Below are positions 16,606-25,305 of a stretch of DNA of 64,000 nucleotides, one piece after another. The position numbers were made by a program, and so were the translations under genes. Positions within the stretch are counted from its first letter, which is position 1. Each line of letters starts with the position of its first letter. The notes beneath the pieces were generated by a model. That model was given only the letters and a program-made list of their open reading frames with translations, was not told the DNA's origin and made no database searches. This DNA comes from Bacillota bacterium (GTDB lineage: Bacteria; Bacillota; Ch66; Ch109), in contig JABLWZ010000010.1 in the NCBI GenBank assembly GCA_013178275.1, positions 1-64,000 on the forward strand, read 5' to 3'.

Positions 16606-17451
16606 TCAATCCAGGTCCATCGCCAGGTAACGGTCGTAGGTCCCGTCGATGGCGTCCTGGATATGCCGCAGATAGATTTCCTGAAACCCCTCGTTTTCCC
16701 CCAGACCGAGCAGGACGGCCTCCACCTGGTAACCCTCCCGCTGCAGCCGCCGCTTCCAGGAGTCCTCCTCCTCGCCCGCCATGTCGTTTATGGCGTGGTC
16801 TCCCGCCACCAGCATGAAGGGCATCAGGGTTATCTTCTCGATGTTATCGGCCTTCAGCTCGTCCTCTATATCCTCCAGGGTGGGATACCCCTCCACCGAG
16901 GCCAGCATCACCCGCTCCAGGCCGCTCTCCCGTAGAACGCGGGCGAAGCAGACGTAACAGGCGTTGGCGGGGTCGGTGCTTCCGTGAGCCATCAGCAGCA
17001 CCGCCTGTTCCGGGGTCGGGGGAGGCAGCTGGGTCCGCAGGGCTTCGACCGCCGCGCCGTAGTCGTCGGGGGTGGATTCCCCCCGGCTGAAGAACAGCAG
17101 CGGCCGGCCCAGGGCCAACCGGGAGAACCCCGGCCGGTGGCGGCGGATCGCCCTCGCGACCTTCTTCCACTCGTAACCCGGCACGATGTGCAGCGGCTGG
17201 ATGACCACGGTGTCGAACCCGTCCTCCCTCAGCCTCGCCAGGGCCTCCAGCGGGTTGTCGATCAAGACCCCGTCCCGCTCCTTGAGCTTGCGGATTATCA
17301 TCTCCGAGGTGTAGGCCAGCCTCAGCTCGTACCCGGGGTAACGGAGCCTGGTCTTCTCGACGATAGGGTCGATAGCGGCGCGGCGGACCTCGGGATAGCT
17401 GGTGCCGAAAGCGGCTATCAGTATCGCTTTTTTGCCGGTGCTGTCCTCCAA
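16606..17451 (-). CDS. cbiK: Sirohydrochlorin cobaltochelatase (anaerobic type)
   Basis: A 281-aa CbiK-type chelatase that inserts cobalt into sirohydrochlorin, the first committed step of the anaerobic route. ILIAAFGTSYPEVR opens the protein; metal-site histidines are in QPLHIVPGYEWKK and LMAHGSTDPANACY; VAGDHAINDMAGEEEDSW follows. TTG at 17451 is chosen because it follows AGGGGGTAG, and the region upstream is not conserved and runs into cbiO. No signal peptide is seen, so it is cytoplasmic. It sits between the cobalt importer genes and cbiL. Confidence 0.93.
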   Translation of the reverse strand: MEDSTGKKAILIAAFGTSYPEVRRAAIDPIVEKTRLRYPGYELRLAYTSEMIIRKLKERDGVLIDNPLEALARLREDGFDTVVIQPLHIVPGYEWKKVARAIRRHRPGFSRLALGRPLLFFSRGESTPDDYGAAVEALRTQLPPPTPEQAVLLMAHGSTDPANACYVCFARVLRESGLERVMLASVEGYPTLEDIEDELKADNIEKITLMPFMLVAGDHAINDMAGEEEDSWKRRLQREGYQVEAVLLGLGENEGFQEIYLRHIQDAIDGTYDRYLAMDLD

Positions 17452-17468
17452 GGTTCTACCCCCTGTTT

Positions 17469-18302
17469 TTATTTGGTCTCCAGCAGCTCCACCAGTTCGC
17501 CCGCGTCCCTCGGCAGGACGTGCCGGGAGGATATCATCCCCTGGCGGACCAGGCTGAGATAGATCGGTCCGACGGTAGGCATCCTCAAGTTCAGGTGTTC
17601 GAAGAGGCTGGTGTCCCGGGCGAGCTGTCCGTGCTCCCCCTCCCATTTGACCCGTCCCTCCTCCATCACCAGGAAGTGGTCCCCCCAGCGCCAGGCCAGG
17701 TCGATGTCGTGGGTGGCCATCACCAGGGTGGCGCCGTTTCGCCTGAGCTTCTCGAGTTCCACCAGCAGCGCGTCTATCCCCGCGCTGTCAAGTTCGGCGG
17801 TGGGCTCGTCCAGGAGCATCACCGCGGGCTGCATCGCCAGCACCCCGGCTATCGCCACCCGCTGCTTCTCTCCGTAACTGAGGCAGTGGACCGGGTTCTG
17901 GCTGCAGCCGGCCACCCCCACCGCCTCCAGGGCATCCTCCACCCGCTCCCGCACCTCCCGCGGGGAGAGTCCCAGGTTGGTGGGACCGTAGGCCACGTCC
18001 TGGAACACCTGGGGGCAGAAAAGCTGGACATCGGGCTGCTGCATTACCAGCCCGATCCGGGAGCGCAGGGCCTTCATCCCTTCCCTGGAATAGTCCAGGG
18101 GCTGGCCCTGGTAGCGGACCTCGCCCCGCTGGGGGCGCAGTACGCCGCTCAGGGCATGCAGCAGGGTCGACTTGCCCGCCCCGTTGGCTCCCAGGAAGAC
18201 AGTGCGCCGGCCCGCGGGTATTCCGCAGCTCACATCCGACAGCCCGCTCCCGGGGCCGGGGTATCTATAATGAAGTTCGTGTACGCTCAAAATTGTATCC
18301 AT
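17469..18302 (-). CDS. cbiO: Energy-coupling factor cobalt transporter ATPase
   Basis: A 277-aa ABC ATPase that powers the CbiMNQO cobalt importer. Walker A GANGAGKST, Q-loop MQQPDVQLF, ABC signature LSYGEKQRVAIAG, Walker B VMLLDEPTAEL and switch histidine ATHDIDL are all present. ATG at 18302 is used. An in-frame extension to 19091 lies over cbiQ and is not conserved. The C-terminal 50 residues extend beyond the core ABC fold. The gap to cbiQ is 8 bp. Confidence 0.94.
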   Translation of the reverse strand: MDTILSVHELHYRYPGPGSGLSDVSCGIPAGRRTVFLGANGAGKSTLLHALSGVLRPQRGEVRYQGQPLDYSREGMKALRSRIGLVMQQPDVQLFCPQVFQDVAYGPTNLGLSPREVRERVEDALEAVGVAGCSQNPVHCLSYGEKQRVAIAGVLAMQPAVMLLDEPTAELDSAGIDALLVELEKLRRNGATLVMATHDIDLAWRWGDHFLVMEEGRVKWEGEHGQLARDTSLFEHLNLRMPTVGPIYLSLVRQGMISSRHVLPRDAGELVELLETK

Positions 18303-18310
18303 CCCGCTCC

Positions 18311-19081
18311 TCAAAACAGGTTCTCGATATGCGGCAGGGCGATGGCCGCCACCGCCGCCGCCCAGAATCCCGCCGCCCGGGCCGCTGAAAACGGGTAGGG
18401 CAGGGGCACTGCGGGAAGCTGTCCGTCGGCGCCCCGGGCCATCATGGCCACTGTCATCTGGCCGGAACGCCGAAAGCTCTGTCTGAGCACCGAGGATATC
18501 AAAAGGGACATCGAGTTCAGGGAGGTCCGCCAGCCACTGTAGCCGAGCCTGAGTTCCTGGGCCCGGCGGACCTCCTCGCTGGCGGCGGCGATCAGGAATA
18601 TCCCCCGGTAGACCAGGTACATCAGGTCGCAGAGCACCTCCGGCAGATTTTTCGCCCGGAGGAAGGAGACAATCTCGACCACCGGGGTGGTCAGGCACAG
18701 GAAGTACATGGCCGCCAGCATGGCCAGGGCCCGGGTCAGGAGAAGCCCCGCCTGCTCCAGACCCGCATAGGTTATCCCCCAGGACGCCCCGCCCATGTTC
18801 CAGGTCCGCCAGCATTCGACGCCGGGTTGATAGGAGATCGGCAGCAGCAGTACCCCGGCGGCCAGGAAGAAGCCCGGCAGCAGCAGCAGGCAGCCGTAGT
18901 CCCGAAGCCGCACCCGACCCCACCACACGGTGAGCAGGCCGTAAAACCCGAACACAGCCAGGTTGAGTACCATGCTGCCGCTGAGGAAACCGACCAGCAT
19001 CCCCGCGGCCATGATCTGGGTCTTTTCCGATGGATGCCTGGACCGCAGCGGGCTGTTCCAGGCGTATTCGTCGATCAGCAC
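18311..19081 (-). CDS. cbiQ: Cobalt ECF transporter T component
   Basis: A 256-aa membrane protein with about six hydrophobic segments. It couples CbiO to CbiM. The coupling-helix motif MTVAMMARG, where the Ala-Arg-Gly contacts the ATPase, follows SVLRQSFRRSGQ. Its start overlaps the end of cbiN by one base. Confidence 0.92.
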   Translation of the reverse strand: MLIDEYAWNSPLRSRHPSEKTQIMAAGMLVGFLSGSMVLNLAVFGFYGLLTVWWGRVRLRDYGCLLLLPGFFLAAGVLLLPISYQPGVECWRTWNMGGASWGITYAGLEQAGLLLTRALAMLAAMYFLCLTTPVVEIVSFLRAKNLPEVLCDLMYLVYRGIFLIAAASEEVRRAQELRLGYSGWRTSLNSMSLLISSVLRQSFRRSGQMTVAMMARGADGQLPAVPLPYPFSAARAAGFWAAAVAAIALPHIENLF

Positions 19082-19377
19082 TATGCCCCACCCTTACTTT
19101 TCCGGCGGTGATAACCCAGGTAGTATCCCAGGAAACCCGCTCCTATCGCAGCCTGCAGGGCGAACAGCAGGCTCTCTATCTCTCCGCTGGGGGGTTCCCA
19201 GATGGAGCTGAACCAGGGTTCATAATCCGGGGTAATCTCCTGGACGAGCGTCTCCGCCTGCCCGTCGGCCCCGGTGAATGCCTCTTCCTTATCCGCTGTA
19301 TCGGCCAGCCAGAAGGGGGACAGACAGATGATTAATATCGCGAGAACGATTCCTATCTGCTGCTTGCGTGACAGCAT
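19081..19377 (-). CDS. cbiN: Cobalt transport protein CbiN
   Basis: A 98-aa protein with two membrane segments (about residues 7-25 and 68-88) around an extracytoplasmic loop. FTGADGQAETLVQEI and YEPWFSSIWEPPSGEIES in the loop are the CbiN signature. It assists metal loading of CbiM. It directly abuts cbiM (cbiM ends at 19378). Confidence 0.93.
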   Translation of the reverse strand: MLSRKQQIGIVLAILIICLSPFWLADTADKEEAFTGADGQAETLVQEITPDYEPWFSSIWEPPSGEIESLLFALQAAIGAGFLGYYLGYHRRKSKGGA

Positions 19378-20052
19378 CTAACTCACCTCCGTTGGCGACC
19401 ACGCCATTAGGTCCTGAATCTCGCGGCTGCTGTACCGGTACAGCCAGTTCATCACCAGCACCGTGAGCAGCCCCTCCACCACCGCCAGCGGAAGCTGGGT
19501 CAGCGCGAACACCCCGGTAAACTTGGCCAGGGAGGCGGCAAAACCCCCGGACGGGTCGGGAAACGCGATCGCCAGTTGGGCGGAGGTGACGAGATAGGTC
19601 GTCAGGTCCCCCAGGAAGGCGGCGAAGAATACGCTCACGGGGGTGGAAAGACCGATGCGGCTGCCGAATCGGTAAACCGCCCAGGCCGCCCACGGACCCA
19701 CGATGGCCATGGAAAAGGTATTGGCTCCCAGGGTGGTCAATCCTCCGTGCGCCAGCAGCAGGGCCTGGAACAGCAGCACGATGAAGCCCAGCACCGACAC
19801 CACCGGGGGGCCGAACAGCACCGCTCCCAGTCCCGTACCGGTCGGGTGGGAACTGCTGCCGGTCACCGAAGGCAGCTTCAGCGCGGAAAGGATGAAGGTG
19901 AATGCGCCCGCCACCCCCAGCACCATCTTGGTCTCGGGTTTTTCTTTCACCACCCGGGTCAGCTTAACCACCCCGTAGGCGACGAACGGGGCTGCGGCCA
20001 CGGTCCATCCCACCGCGTGTTCCACTGGTAAATACCCCTCCATGATATGCAT
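19378..20052 (-). CDS. cbiM: Cobalt-specific substrate-binding component CbiM
   Basis: A 224-aa ECF S-component. The N-terminus MHIMEGYLP has the conserved His at position 2 that helps coordinate Co2+ in CbiM/NikM proteins. [18 protein letters not shown] and [17 protein letters not shown] are further motifs. It lies directly after cbiB without a gap, with a purine-rich region before the ATG. Confidence 0.95.
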   Translation of the reverse strand: MHIMEGYLPVEHAVGWTVAAAPFVAYGVVKLTRVVKEKPETKMVLGVAGAFTFILSALKLPSVTGSSSHPTGTGLGAVLFGPPVVSVLGFIVLLFQALLLAHGGLTTLGANTFSMAIVGPWAAWAVYRFGSRIGLSTPVSVFFAAFLGDLTTYLVTSAQLAIAFPDPSGGFAASLAKFTGVFALTQLPLAVVEGLLTVLVMNWLYRYSSREIQDLMAWSPTEVS

Positions 20053-21012
20053 CTAAAATACCCCCCTGATTATTAACCACAGCCCGCTGCCGATCAGCAG
20101 CGCCAGCACCGAGGAGACGTACATGATGCGGATCGCCCCGATGATGTGCTCGGGTGCGATGACCGCCGCCCCGTCACCGATGGTCGGCTTGAAGACGGGT
20201 TTTCCGAAGTAGTAGTTGGTTCCGCCAACCTGGATTCCCAGCGCCCCGGCGAAGGCCGCCTCCGACCACCCGCTGTTGGGACTGCTGTGGTTCTTCGAAT
20301 CCCGCAGCACCACCCTCCATGAGCCCCGAAGGCTGAGCCCGGTCAGCCAAGCCGCGAGGGGGATTATAACCCAGCCCGCCAGGCGCGCCGGTATCCAGTT
20401 GGCTATATCGTCCAGACGGGCCGATGCCCAGCCCAGATGCCGATACCTCTCGTTGCGGTACCCCACCATCGAGTCCAGGGTGCTGACGGCCTTGAAGGCC
20501 ATCCCCAGCGGGGCGCCCCCGATGAGAATGAATAATAATGGCGATATGATTCCGTCCACCAGGTTTTCGGCCACGGTCTCCACCGCTCCCCGGGCCACCT
20601 CGGGAGGGGTGAGGTCCTGGGTGTCGCGTCCCACGATGCGGGAGAGCCAGTGCCTCGCCCCGGCGATGTCCTGCCGCACCAGCGCGGTATGGACCTGGCG
20701 CGCTTCCAGGTCGAGGCTGCGGGTGCAGAGCAGGGTGTAGAGCAGCACGATGTCGACCGCGTGATACGCGGCTTCCCCCAGCCTCGCGGCCCCCTGCAGC
20801 AGCAGCCAGGCCGACAAGTACCCGGCGGACACCACGCTCACCGCCAGCAGGACCCCGCCCAGCCTCAGCCCCCATTCGCCGTGGAAGGCGCGGCGGATCA
20901 GGCCCTCCAGGCGGGCAATCAGCCAGCCGAGCATCCGCACCGGGTGCGGCAGCCACCGGGGGTCCCCCAGGGCCAAATCCAGCAAAAAAGCCGCTGCCAG
21001 GTCGTAAAGCAT
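20053..21012 (-). CDS. cbiB: Adenosylcobinamide-phosphate synthase
   Basis: A 319-aa polytopic membrane protein that attaches aminopropanol (phosphate) to adenosylcobyric acid. It has LDLALGDPRWLPHPVRMLG at the N-terminus and the family block VSTLDSMVGYRNERY followed by RLDDIANWIPARL. It uses the product of cobD, encoded at the far end of the second operon. It lies 25 bp after cobQ. Confidence 0.95.
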   Translation of the reverse strand: MLYDLAAAFLLDLALGDPRWLPHPVRMLGWLIARLEGLIRRAFHGEWGLRLGGVLLAVSVVSAGYLSAWLLLQGAARLGEAAYHAVDIVLLYTLLCTRSLDLEARQVHTALVRQDIAGARHWLSRIVGRDTQDLTPPEVARGAVETVAENLVDGIISPLLFILIGGAPLGMAFKAVSTLDSMVGYRNERYRHLGWASARLDDIANWIPARLAGWVIIPLAAWLTGLSLRGSWRVVLRDSKNHSSPNSGWSEAAFAGALGIQVGGTNYYFGKPVFKPTIGDGAAVIAPEHIIGAIRIMYVSSVLALLIGSGLWLIIRGVF

Positions 21013-21037
21013 GGTCTCCCTCCCGGGTCTTCCTGGT

Positions 21038-22567
21038 CTATATCCCCGCTATCTGATAAACCTTTTCCAGGTCCAGGCTGTGCCGCACCGCCGCAGCCAG
21101 CCGGTCGTACTCCCGCTGCTTGAAGCGGTCGGGGTCGATGGATTCGTGGCCGGCTGCCGTGAGCCCCCGGCGGAGCCGCAGGTTGTTCACCAGCCCTCGC
21201 GCCAGGGTCGGGCTGTCGAAGAATCCGTGCACATACACCCCCAGCACCCGCCCTGACGGGCTGACCGCCCCTTCCCGGCGGCGCACCCCGTTCGGGTGTT
21301 CGAGCAGCAGTGCGGGTTCAGCCTCTTTTCCCAGGTCCGACCGGCCCAGGTGGATCTCGTACCCCTCGAAGTCCACCCCCGCCATCCCCTGCAGCAGGCA
21401 GCCGGCGGGCAGGACCTCCCCCTTCACCTGTACCGTGACCTTCTCCTCGGCGAAGACCGTCACCACGTCCAGCAGTCCCAGTCCCGAAGCCCGGTCCTTT
21501 TCGCTCTCGGTGTGGAACGGGTCCTGGATCTCCCGCCCCAGCATCTGATAGCCGCCGCAGACCCCCATCAGGCAGCCTCCCTGCCGGTGGTGCTCCAGTA
21601 TCCGGCCGGCGATGCCGCTCTCTCGTAGCCACTCAAGGTCCCCGATGGTGTTCTTGGACCCGGGGATTATCACCAGGTCGGGGTTCGCTATCTCCCCGGG
21701 CCTCCGCACGTAGCGCAGCACCACCCCCGGCTGCCGCTCCAGGGCGGCGAAGTCCGTGAAGTTTGAGATGCGGGGCAGCCGTACGACGTCTATATGGATT
21801 GAATCCTTTCCCAGCGCCGTGCCGTTCCCGGGCGGCTGTTCGAGCAGGTTGACCGCCGCGTCCTCCTCGTCTATCTGAACGTCCAGGTACGGGACCACGC
21901 CCAGCACCGGGACCGAGATGAGTTTCTCCAGCTGGACGAGCCCCGGCCGAAGTATCTCCACGTCGCCGCGGAACTTGTTGATGATGACCCCCTTGACCCG
22001 CCTCCGGTCCTCCTCCGGCAGCAGCCACACGGTGCCCGCCACCGAGGCGAATACCCCGCCCCGGTCGATGTCGCCCACCAGCAGGACCGGGGCGTCCACC
22101 ATCCCCGCCATCCCCATGTTCACCAGGTCGTCGGCCTGGAGGTTGATCTCGGCCGGACTGCCCGCCCCCTCGATCACGATCACGTCGTATTCGTCCGCCA
22201 GCCGCTGGTAGGCCTGCCGCACGGTGTCCCGCAGGGTAGGCCGCACCTGGTAGTACTCGGCGGCGGAGAGGTTGTCGTAGACCTTTCCCAGCACTATCAC
22301 CTGGCTCCTCTGGTCAGCGGTCGGCTTCAGGAGGATCGGGTTCATCGTGACGTGGGGCTCGATCCCGCAGGCCTCCGCCTGCACCACCTGGGCCCGGCCC
22401 ATCTCCCCCCCCTCCCTGGTGATGAAGGAGTTGAGCGACATGTTCTGCGACTTGAAGGGGGCGACCTTCAGTCCGTCCTGCTTCAGGATGCGGCAGATGG
22501 CCGCCGTCAGCAGGCTCTTGCCGACCGAGGACGCGGTCCCCTGGATCATCAGGCACCTGGCTGTCAA
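21038..22567 (-). CDS. cobQ: Cobyric acid synthase (glutamine-hydrolysing)
   Basis: A 509-aa amidotransferase that amidates carboxylates b, d, e and g of adenosylcobyrinate a,c-diamide. The N-terminal dethiobiotin-synthetase-like domain has MIQGTASSVGKS and PFKSQNMSLNSF; the C-terminal GATase domain has the nucleophile in CGGYQMLG and His in GVYVHGFFDSP. The start is TTG at 22567, which overlaps the cbiA stop (ATTGA) and has GAGAGGT upstream; the reading further upstream is not conserved. Also named cbiP. Confidence 0.95.
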   Translation of the reverse strand: MTARCLMIQGTASSVGKSLLTAAICRILKQDGLKVAPFKSQNMSLNSFITREGGEMGRAQVVQAEACGIEPHVTMNPILLKPTADQRSQVIVLGKVYDNLSAAEYYQVRPTLRDTVRQAYQRLADEYDVIVIEGAGSPAEINLQADDLVNMGMAGMVDAPVLLVGDIDRGGVFASVAGTVWLLPEEDRRRVKGVIINKFRGDVEILRPGLVQLEKLISVPVLGVVPYLDVQIDEEDAAVNLLEQPPGNGTALGKDSIHIDVVRLPRISNFTDFAALERQPGVVLRYVRRPGEIANPDLVIIPGSKNTIGDLEWLRESGIAGRILEHHRQGGCLMGVCGGYQMLGREIQDPFHTESEKDRASGLGLLDVVTVFAEEKVTVQVKGEVLPAGCLLQGMAGVDFEGYEIHLGRSDLGKEAEPALLLEHPNGVRRREGAVSPSGRVLGVYVHGFFDSPTLARGLVNNLRLRRGLTAAGHESIDPDRFKQREYDRLAAAVRHSLDLEKVYQIAGI

Positions 22568-23952
22568 TGCTCGATTACCTCTCTTCGCCGTCGGCAGTGG
22601 TCCAAAAAATTCAGTGCCAGTCTCGGGTTGTTCCAAAAGTGCAGGTGCGGGTAACCCGCCAGCACGTTGTTCTTTATGTATCCGCCTTCCCATTCCCGGT
22701 CCCCCTGGGCGGAGGTGATACGGTAGGCGTGAGCCGCCTCCACCCCGTCCACCTCCGAGTAATGGAACTCGTGTCCGCGTATCCGGTCGCCGGGTCCGCC
22801 GAGCAGGCAGTGACCCTTCAGCCTGACCTCCACGTAGCCGAATCGCTGCAGCTTATCGGTCATGCGGGCGGCGCCCCCCAGGACCCCGGCCATCGGCCGC
22901 ATGGCCCCCGACCGGTCGACCATCCCCCCGGTCAGGTACATCAGGCCCCCGCACTCGGCATAGCAGGGGAGCCCGGCGTTAAGCCGCCGGTTGAGGCTGT
23001 CGAGCATGGGACGGTTCGCGGCCAAGTCCGCCGCGAAGACCTCGGGAAACCCGCCCCCCAGATAGACCCCGGCGGCCTCCGGGGGTATGCACCCGTCCCC
23101 GATGGGGCTGAAGCGAATGAGTTCGGCTCCCATGTCTTCGAGCAGGTCCAGGCTGTCCTGGTAGTAGAAGTTGAAGGCGCGGTCGCTGGCGACGGCCAGC
23201 TTTACCGGCGTTCCGCGGTCATGGTCAAGAGACTCTATCGGGTTTTCGGCGTAGGGCAGGTCCGGCGCGCCGGCGGCCAGCCGCAGCAGTCCCTCAAGGT
23301 CGATATGGGTCTCTATCAGGGAGCACAGCCTATCCATCCGTTCCCGCATCCCGTCCATCTCGCCGGTGGGCACCAGTCCCAGGTGCCGGCTGGGGAGGAA
23401 AAGCTCGCGGTCGGGAGGCAGGCATCCCAGCACCCGGACCCCGGTGGCCCTCTCGATAGCCTCCCGCATGGATTCGTAGTGGCGGCCGGGAGCGGCCCGG
23501 TTTATGATGACTCCCTGGAGTGGGAGATCGCGGTCGTACTGCTGGTAGCCCAGGACCTGGGCCGCGGCGCTGGTCGACATGCCCCCCGCGTCCACCACCA
23601 GGATGACCGGGGTCCGGATGGTCTTCGCGACCGCCGCGGTGCTGCCGGCCGGGGTGGAGCCTATACCGTCGTAGAGGCCCATCACCCCTTCGACCAGGGC
23701 GATGTCCGCGCTGGCCGCCGACCGGGTAAACAGGTGACGGAGTACAGCGGGTGGAAGCATCCAGTCGTCCAGGTTGCGCGAGGCCCGGCCCACCACCTGG
23801 GTGTGGTAGGCGCTGTCGATGTAATCGGGACCCACCTTGAAGGGCTGCACCTTGAGGCCGCGCCGGGCGAAAGCGGCCATCAGGCCGATGGCGATGGTGG
23901 TCTTGCCCGAGCCGCTGTGGGTGCCCGCGATAACCAGTCTCTTAATCTTCAT
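22564..23952 (-). CDS. cbiA: Cobyrinic acid a,c-diamide synthase
   Basis: A 462-aa glutamine amidotransferase that amidates the a and c side chains of cobyrinate. P-loop AGTHSGSGKTT at the N-terminus, and C-terminal GATase Cys in CYAECGGLMYLTGG with His in YPHLHFWNNPRLA. The ATG at 23952 begins MKIKRLVIAG. It is the first gene of the 17-gene operon, right after a riboswitch and terminator. Start and stop overlaps with cobQ show coupling. Confidence 0.95.
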   Translation of the reverse strand: MKIKRLVIAGTHSGSGKTTIAIGLMAAFARRGLKVQPFKVGPDYIDSAYHTQVVGRASRNLDDWMLPPAVLRHLFTRSAASADIALVEGVMGLYDGIGSTPAGSTAAVAKTIRTPVILVVDAGGMSTSAAAQVLGYQQYDRDLPLQGVIINRAAPGRHYESMREAIERATGVRVLGCLPPDRELFLPSRHLGLVPTGEMDGMRERMDRLCSLIETHIDLEGLLRLAAGAPDLPYAENPIESLDHDRGTPVKLAVASDRAFNFYYQDSLDLLEDMGAELIRFSPIGDGCIPPEAAGVYLGGGFPEVFAADLAANRPMLDSLNRRLNAGLPCYAECGGLMYLTGGMVDRSGAMRPMAGVLGGAARMTDKLQRFGYVEVRLKGHCLLGGPGDRIRGHEFHYSEVDGVEAAHAYRITSAQGDREWEGGYIKNNVLAGYPHLHFWNNPRLALNFLDHCRRRREVIEH

Positions 23953-23975
23953 GCCCGCCCCTTCAGAATTTTCTG

Positions 23976-24001
23976 CAAATAAAAAAGGCTTCCACGAAGC
24001 C
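23976..24001 (-). terminator. Riboswitch-controlled terminator before cbiA
   Basis: On the minus strand GGCTTC-GTG-GAAGCC is followed by TTTTTATTTG, a short intrinsic terminator between the B12 riboswitch and the cbiA start. Confidence 0.8.
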
Positions 24002-24069
24002 AAGATAGTACTTTGTTCAGTCGCCTCGGGCGGCTGAAGCATCTGCTCTTCTCTCCGAAGATCAAACTA

Positions 24070-24238
24070 CCCATAGGGCCGGGTTTCCTGGCTCGCGCTC
24101 ATCCTCCCCCTCACCTTCCCAGATGAATAATCCAGTGGCAACTTGAGGTTTCGTCACGCTCACAGTAGCGGAGGCTGCATTGGTCTTTCACCAATTTCCG
24201 CCGTTTAATTCCTTTCGGAACACCCTACAGCGTCGATG
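24070..24238 (-). promoter_or_regulatory. Cobalamin (B12) riboswitch upstream of the cbiA-cbiJ operon
   Basis: Minus-strand blocks in order: CGCTGTAGGGTGTTCC, GGAATTAAACGGCGG, core CGCTACTGTGAGCG, GCCACTGG...CTGGGAAGGTGAGG and GATGAGCGCGAGCCAGGA. A terminator and cbiA follow. It is a second, more AT-rich copy of the leader at 9320-9505. Confidence 0.95.
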
Positions 24239-24266
24239 TTGATTTTTCAAAATTATATATACTATT

Positions 24267-24295
24267 ATTATGTTATAATACCCCAGCTACGTCAA
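24267..24295 (-). promoter_or_regulatory. Sigma-A-like promoter of the cbiA-cbiJ operon
   Basis: Minus strand: TTGACG (24295-24290), a 17-base spacer, CATAAT (24272-24267). Transcription would start about 25 bases before the riboswitch. The -35 matches that of the cobT-operon promoter. Confidence 0.7.
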
Positions 24296-24335
24296 GTAAC
24301 ATATCCCCGGGATTACATTTTTTTACAAATAAGAA

Positions 24336-24362
24336 ATCCCCACCGTGCGTAACAGTGGGGAT
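24336..24362 (-). terminator. Intrinsic terminator after the CBM25-like gene pair
   Basis: Minus strand ATCCCCAC...GTGGGGAT hairpin followed by TTCTTATTTG, placed 17 bases after the stop of the gene at 24379. Confidence 0.8.
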
Positions 24363-24378
24363 CCGGCGTGTTAAATCT

Positions 24379-24693
24379 TTAGTAGCGGAACCCTTCGATG
24401 GGAACGGCCCAGTTTTTGCCCATGTTGTTGTCCCAGTTGTTCGCGCTGTCCTTAAAGCAGAAGTTCAGCTTGTTGGCATGGTTCACGTTAAAGGTTTTTT
24501 CCCATCCGCGGCTGGTCTTCACCATCTTCAGGTACTGCTGCTCTTTCCAGTCATTGTCGTATCCAGCGTGCAGGTAGACCTGGTCCGCCCCCGACTTGGC
24601 GAGTATGCCGTCGTAGCTGATGGTAACCATGTCGCCCGTGCGTGCGGGGGACGGATAGATGGTTACTCCTCCGGACTCGAACTTGGTGGTCAT
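24379..24693 (-). CDS. Stand-alone CBM25-like carbohydrate-binding protein
   Basis: A 104-aa protein consisting of little more than one starch-binding-type beta-sandwich module. PSPARTGDMVTISYDGIL, VYLHAGYDNDW and FCFKDSANNWDNNMGKNW match the family 25 carbohydrate-binding module, which binds alpha-glucans. No signal peptide and no catalytic domain are present, so it is probably cytoplasmic and may bind stored glycogen; this is inference. AGGAGGT lies 10 bases before the ATG. It follows a paralogue by 38 bp and shares its terminator. Confidence 0.82.
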   Translation of the reverse strand: MTTKFESGGVTIYPSPARTGDMVTISYDGILAKSGADQVYLHAGYDNDWKEQQYLKMVKTSRGWEKTFNVNHANKLNFCFKDSANNWDNNMGKNWAVPIEGFRY

Positions 24694-24731
24694 CGATTAA
24701 AGTACCTCCTGTTTATCACTTTTTTTATGGA

Positions 24732-25106
24732 TTATAATCCGCCGTAGTGGATCTCGTAGGACCAGTTTCTGCCTTGGTTGTTGTCCCAGTTGCCGGCGCT
24801 GTCCTTGAAGCAGAAATTGAACCGGCTGGCGTTCTCGACCCTCATGGTGGCCTCCCAGCCGCCGTTGGTTCTGACCATCGGCTGGTCGATAACCTCACGC
24901 CAGTCCTGAGGATGGCCGTAGCCGGCATGAAGGTAAACCTTATCCGCCCCGCTGTCAGCCAGCACCCCGTCGTACAGCACGTTGACCTTGTCACCAGCGG
25001 TGATCGGCACCGGGTTTATCTTGATACCACCCTCGATCTCTGCGTAGTGTTGCCTCTTGGTTTCCCGATCCTTGTTCCTGGGGTCCCCAAAGAAGCTCTT
25101 TATCAC
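24732..25106 (-). CDS. Stand-alone CBM25-like carbohydrate-binding protein (paralogue)
   Basis: A 124-aa paralogue of the gene at 24379, sharing VLYDGVLADSGADKVYLHAGY and FNFCFKDSAGNWDNN. It has about 25 extra N-terminal residues rich in charged amino acids. GTG at 25106 is chosen because AGGAGGTGAGAAG lies just upstream; an alternative start at 25130 overlaps that site. No secretion signal. It probably arose by local duplication with the next gene. Confidence 0.82.
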   Translation of the reverse strand: MIKSFFGDPRNKDRETKRQHYAEIEGGIKINPVPITAGDKVNVLYDGVLADSGADKVYLHAGYGHPQDWREVIDQPMVRTNGGWEATMRVENASRFNFCFKDSAGNWDNNQGRNWSYEIHYGGL

Positions 25107-25260
25107 CTTCTCACCTCCTAAAAAAAGCACCTATTGGATTCATTGATAGTATTAACCCGCTCGGAAAAATTATTATTGGAAATTCACGTTAAATCGCTAT
25201 TTCAAAACATCACTGGCGGCAGTAGCTTTAGCCTTACGTGGGCCGTTAATCACGTTGAGT

Positions 25261-25288
25261 GTGGTCTCGGTTAGGCTGGCGAGACCAC
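25261..25288 (+). promoter_or_regulatory. Inverted repeat in the 5' leader of the propeller protein gene
   Basis: GTGGTCTCG and CGAGACCAC flank a 10-base loop, ending 5 bases before the AAGGAGGG ribosome binding site. It could be an operator or a stem that affects translation. There is no T run, so it is not a terminator. Confidence 0.5.
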
Positions 25289-25305
25289 CACTAAGGAGGG
25301 CGTTT

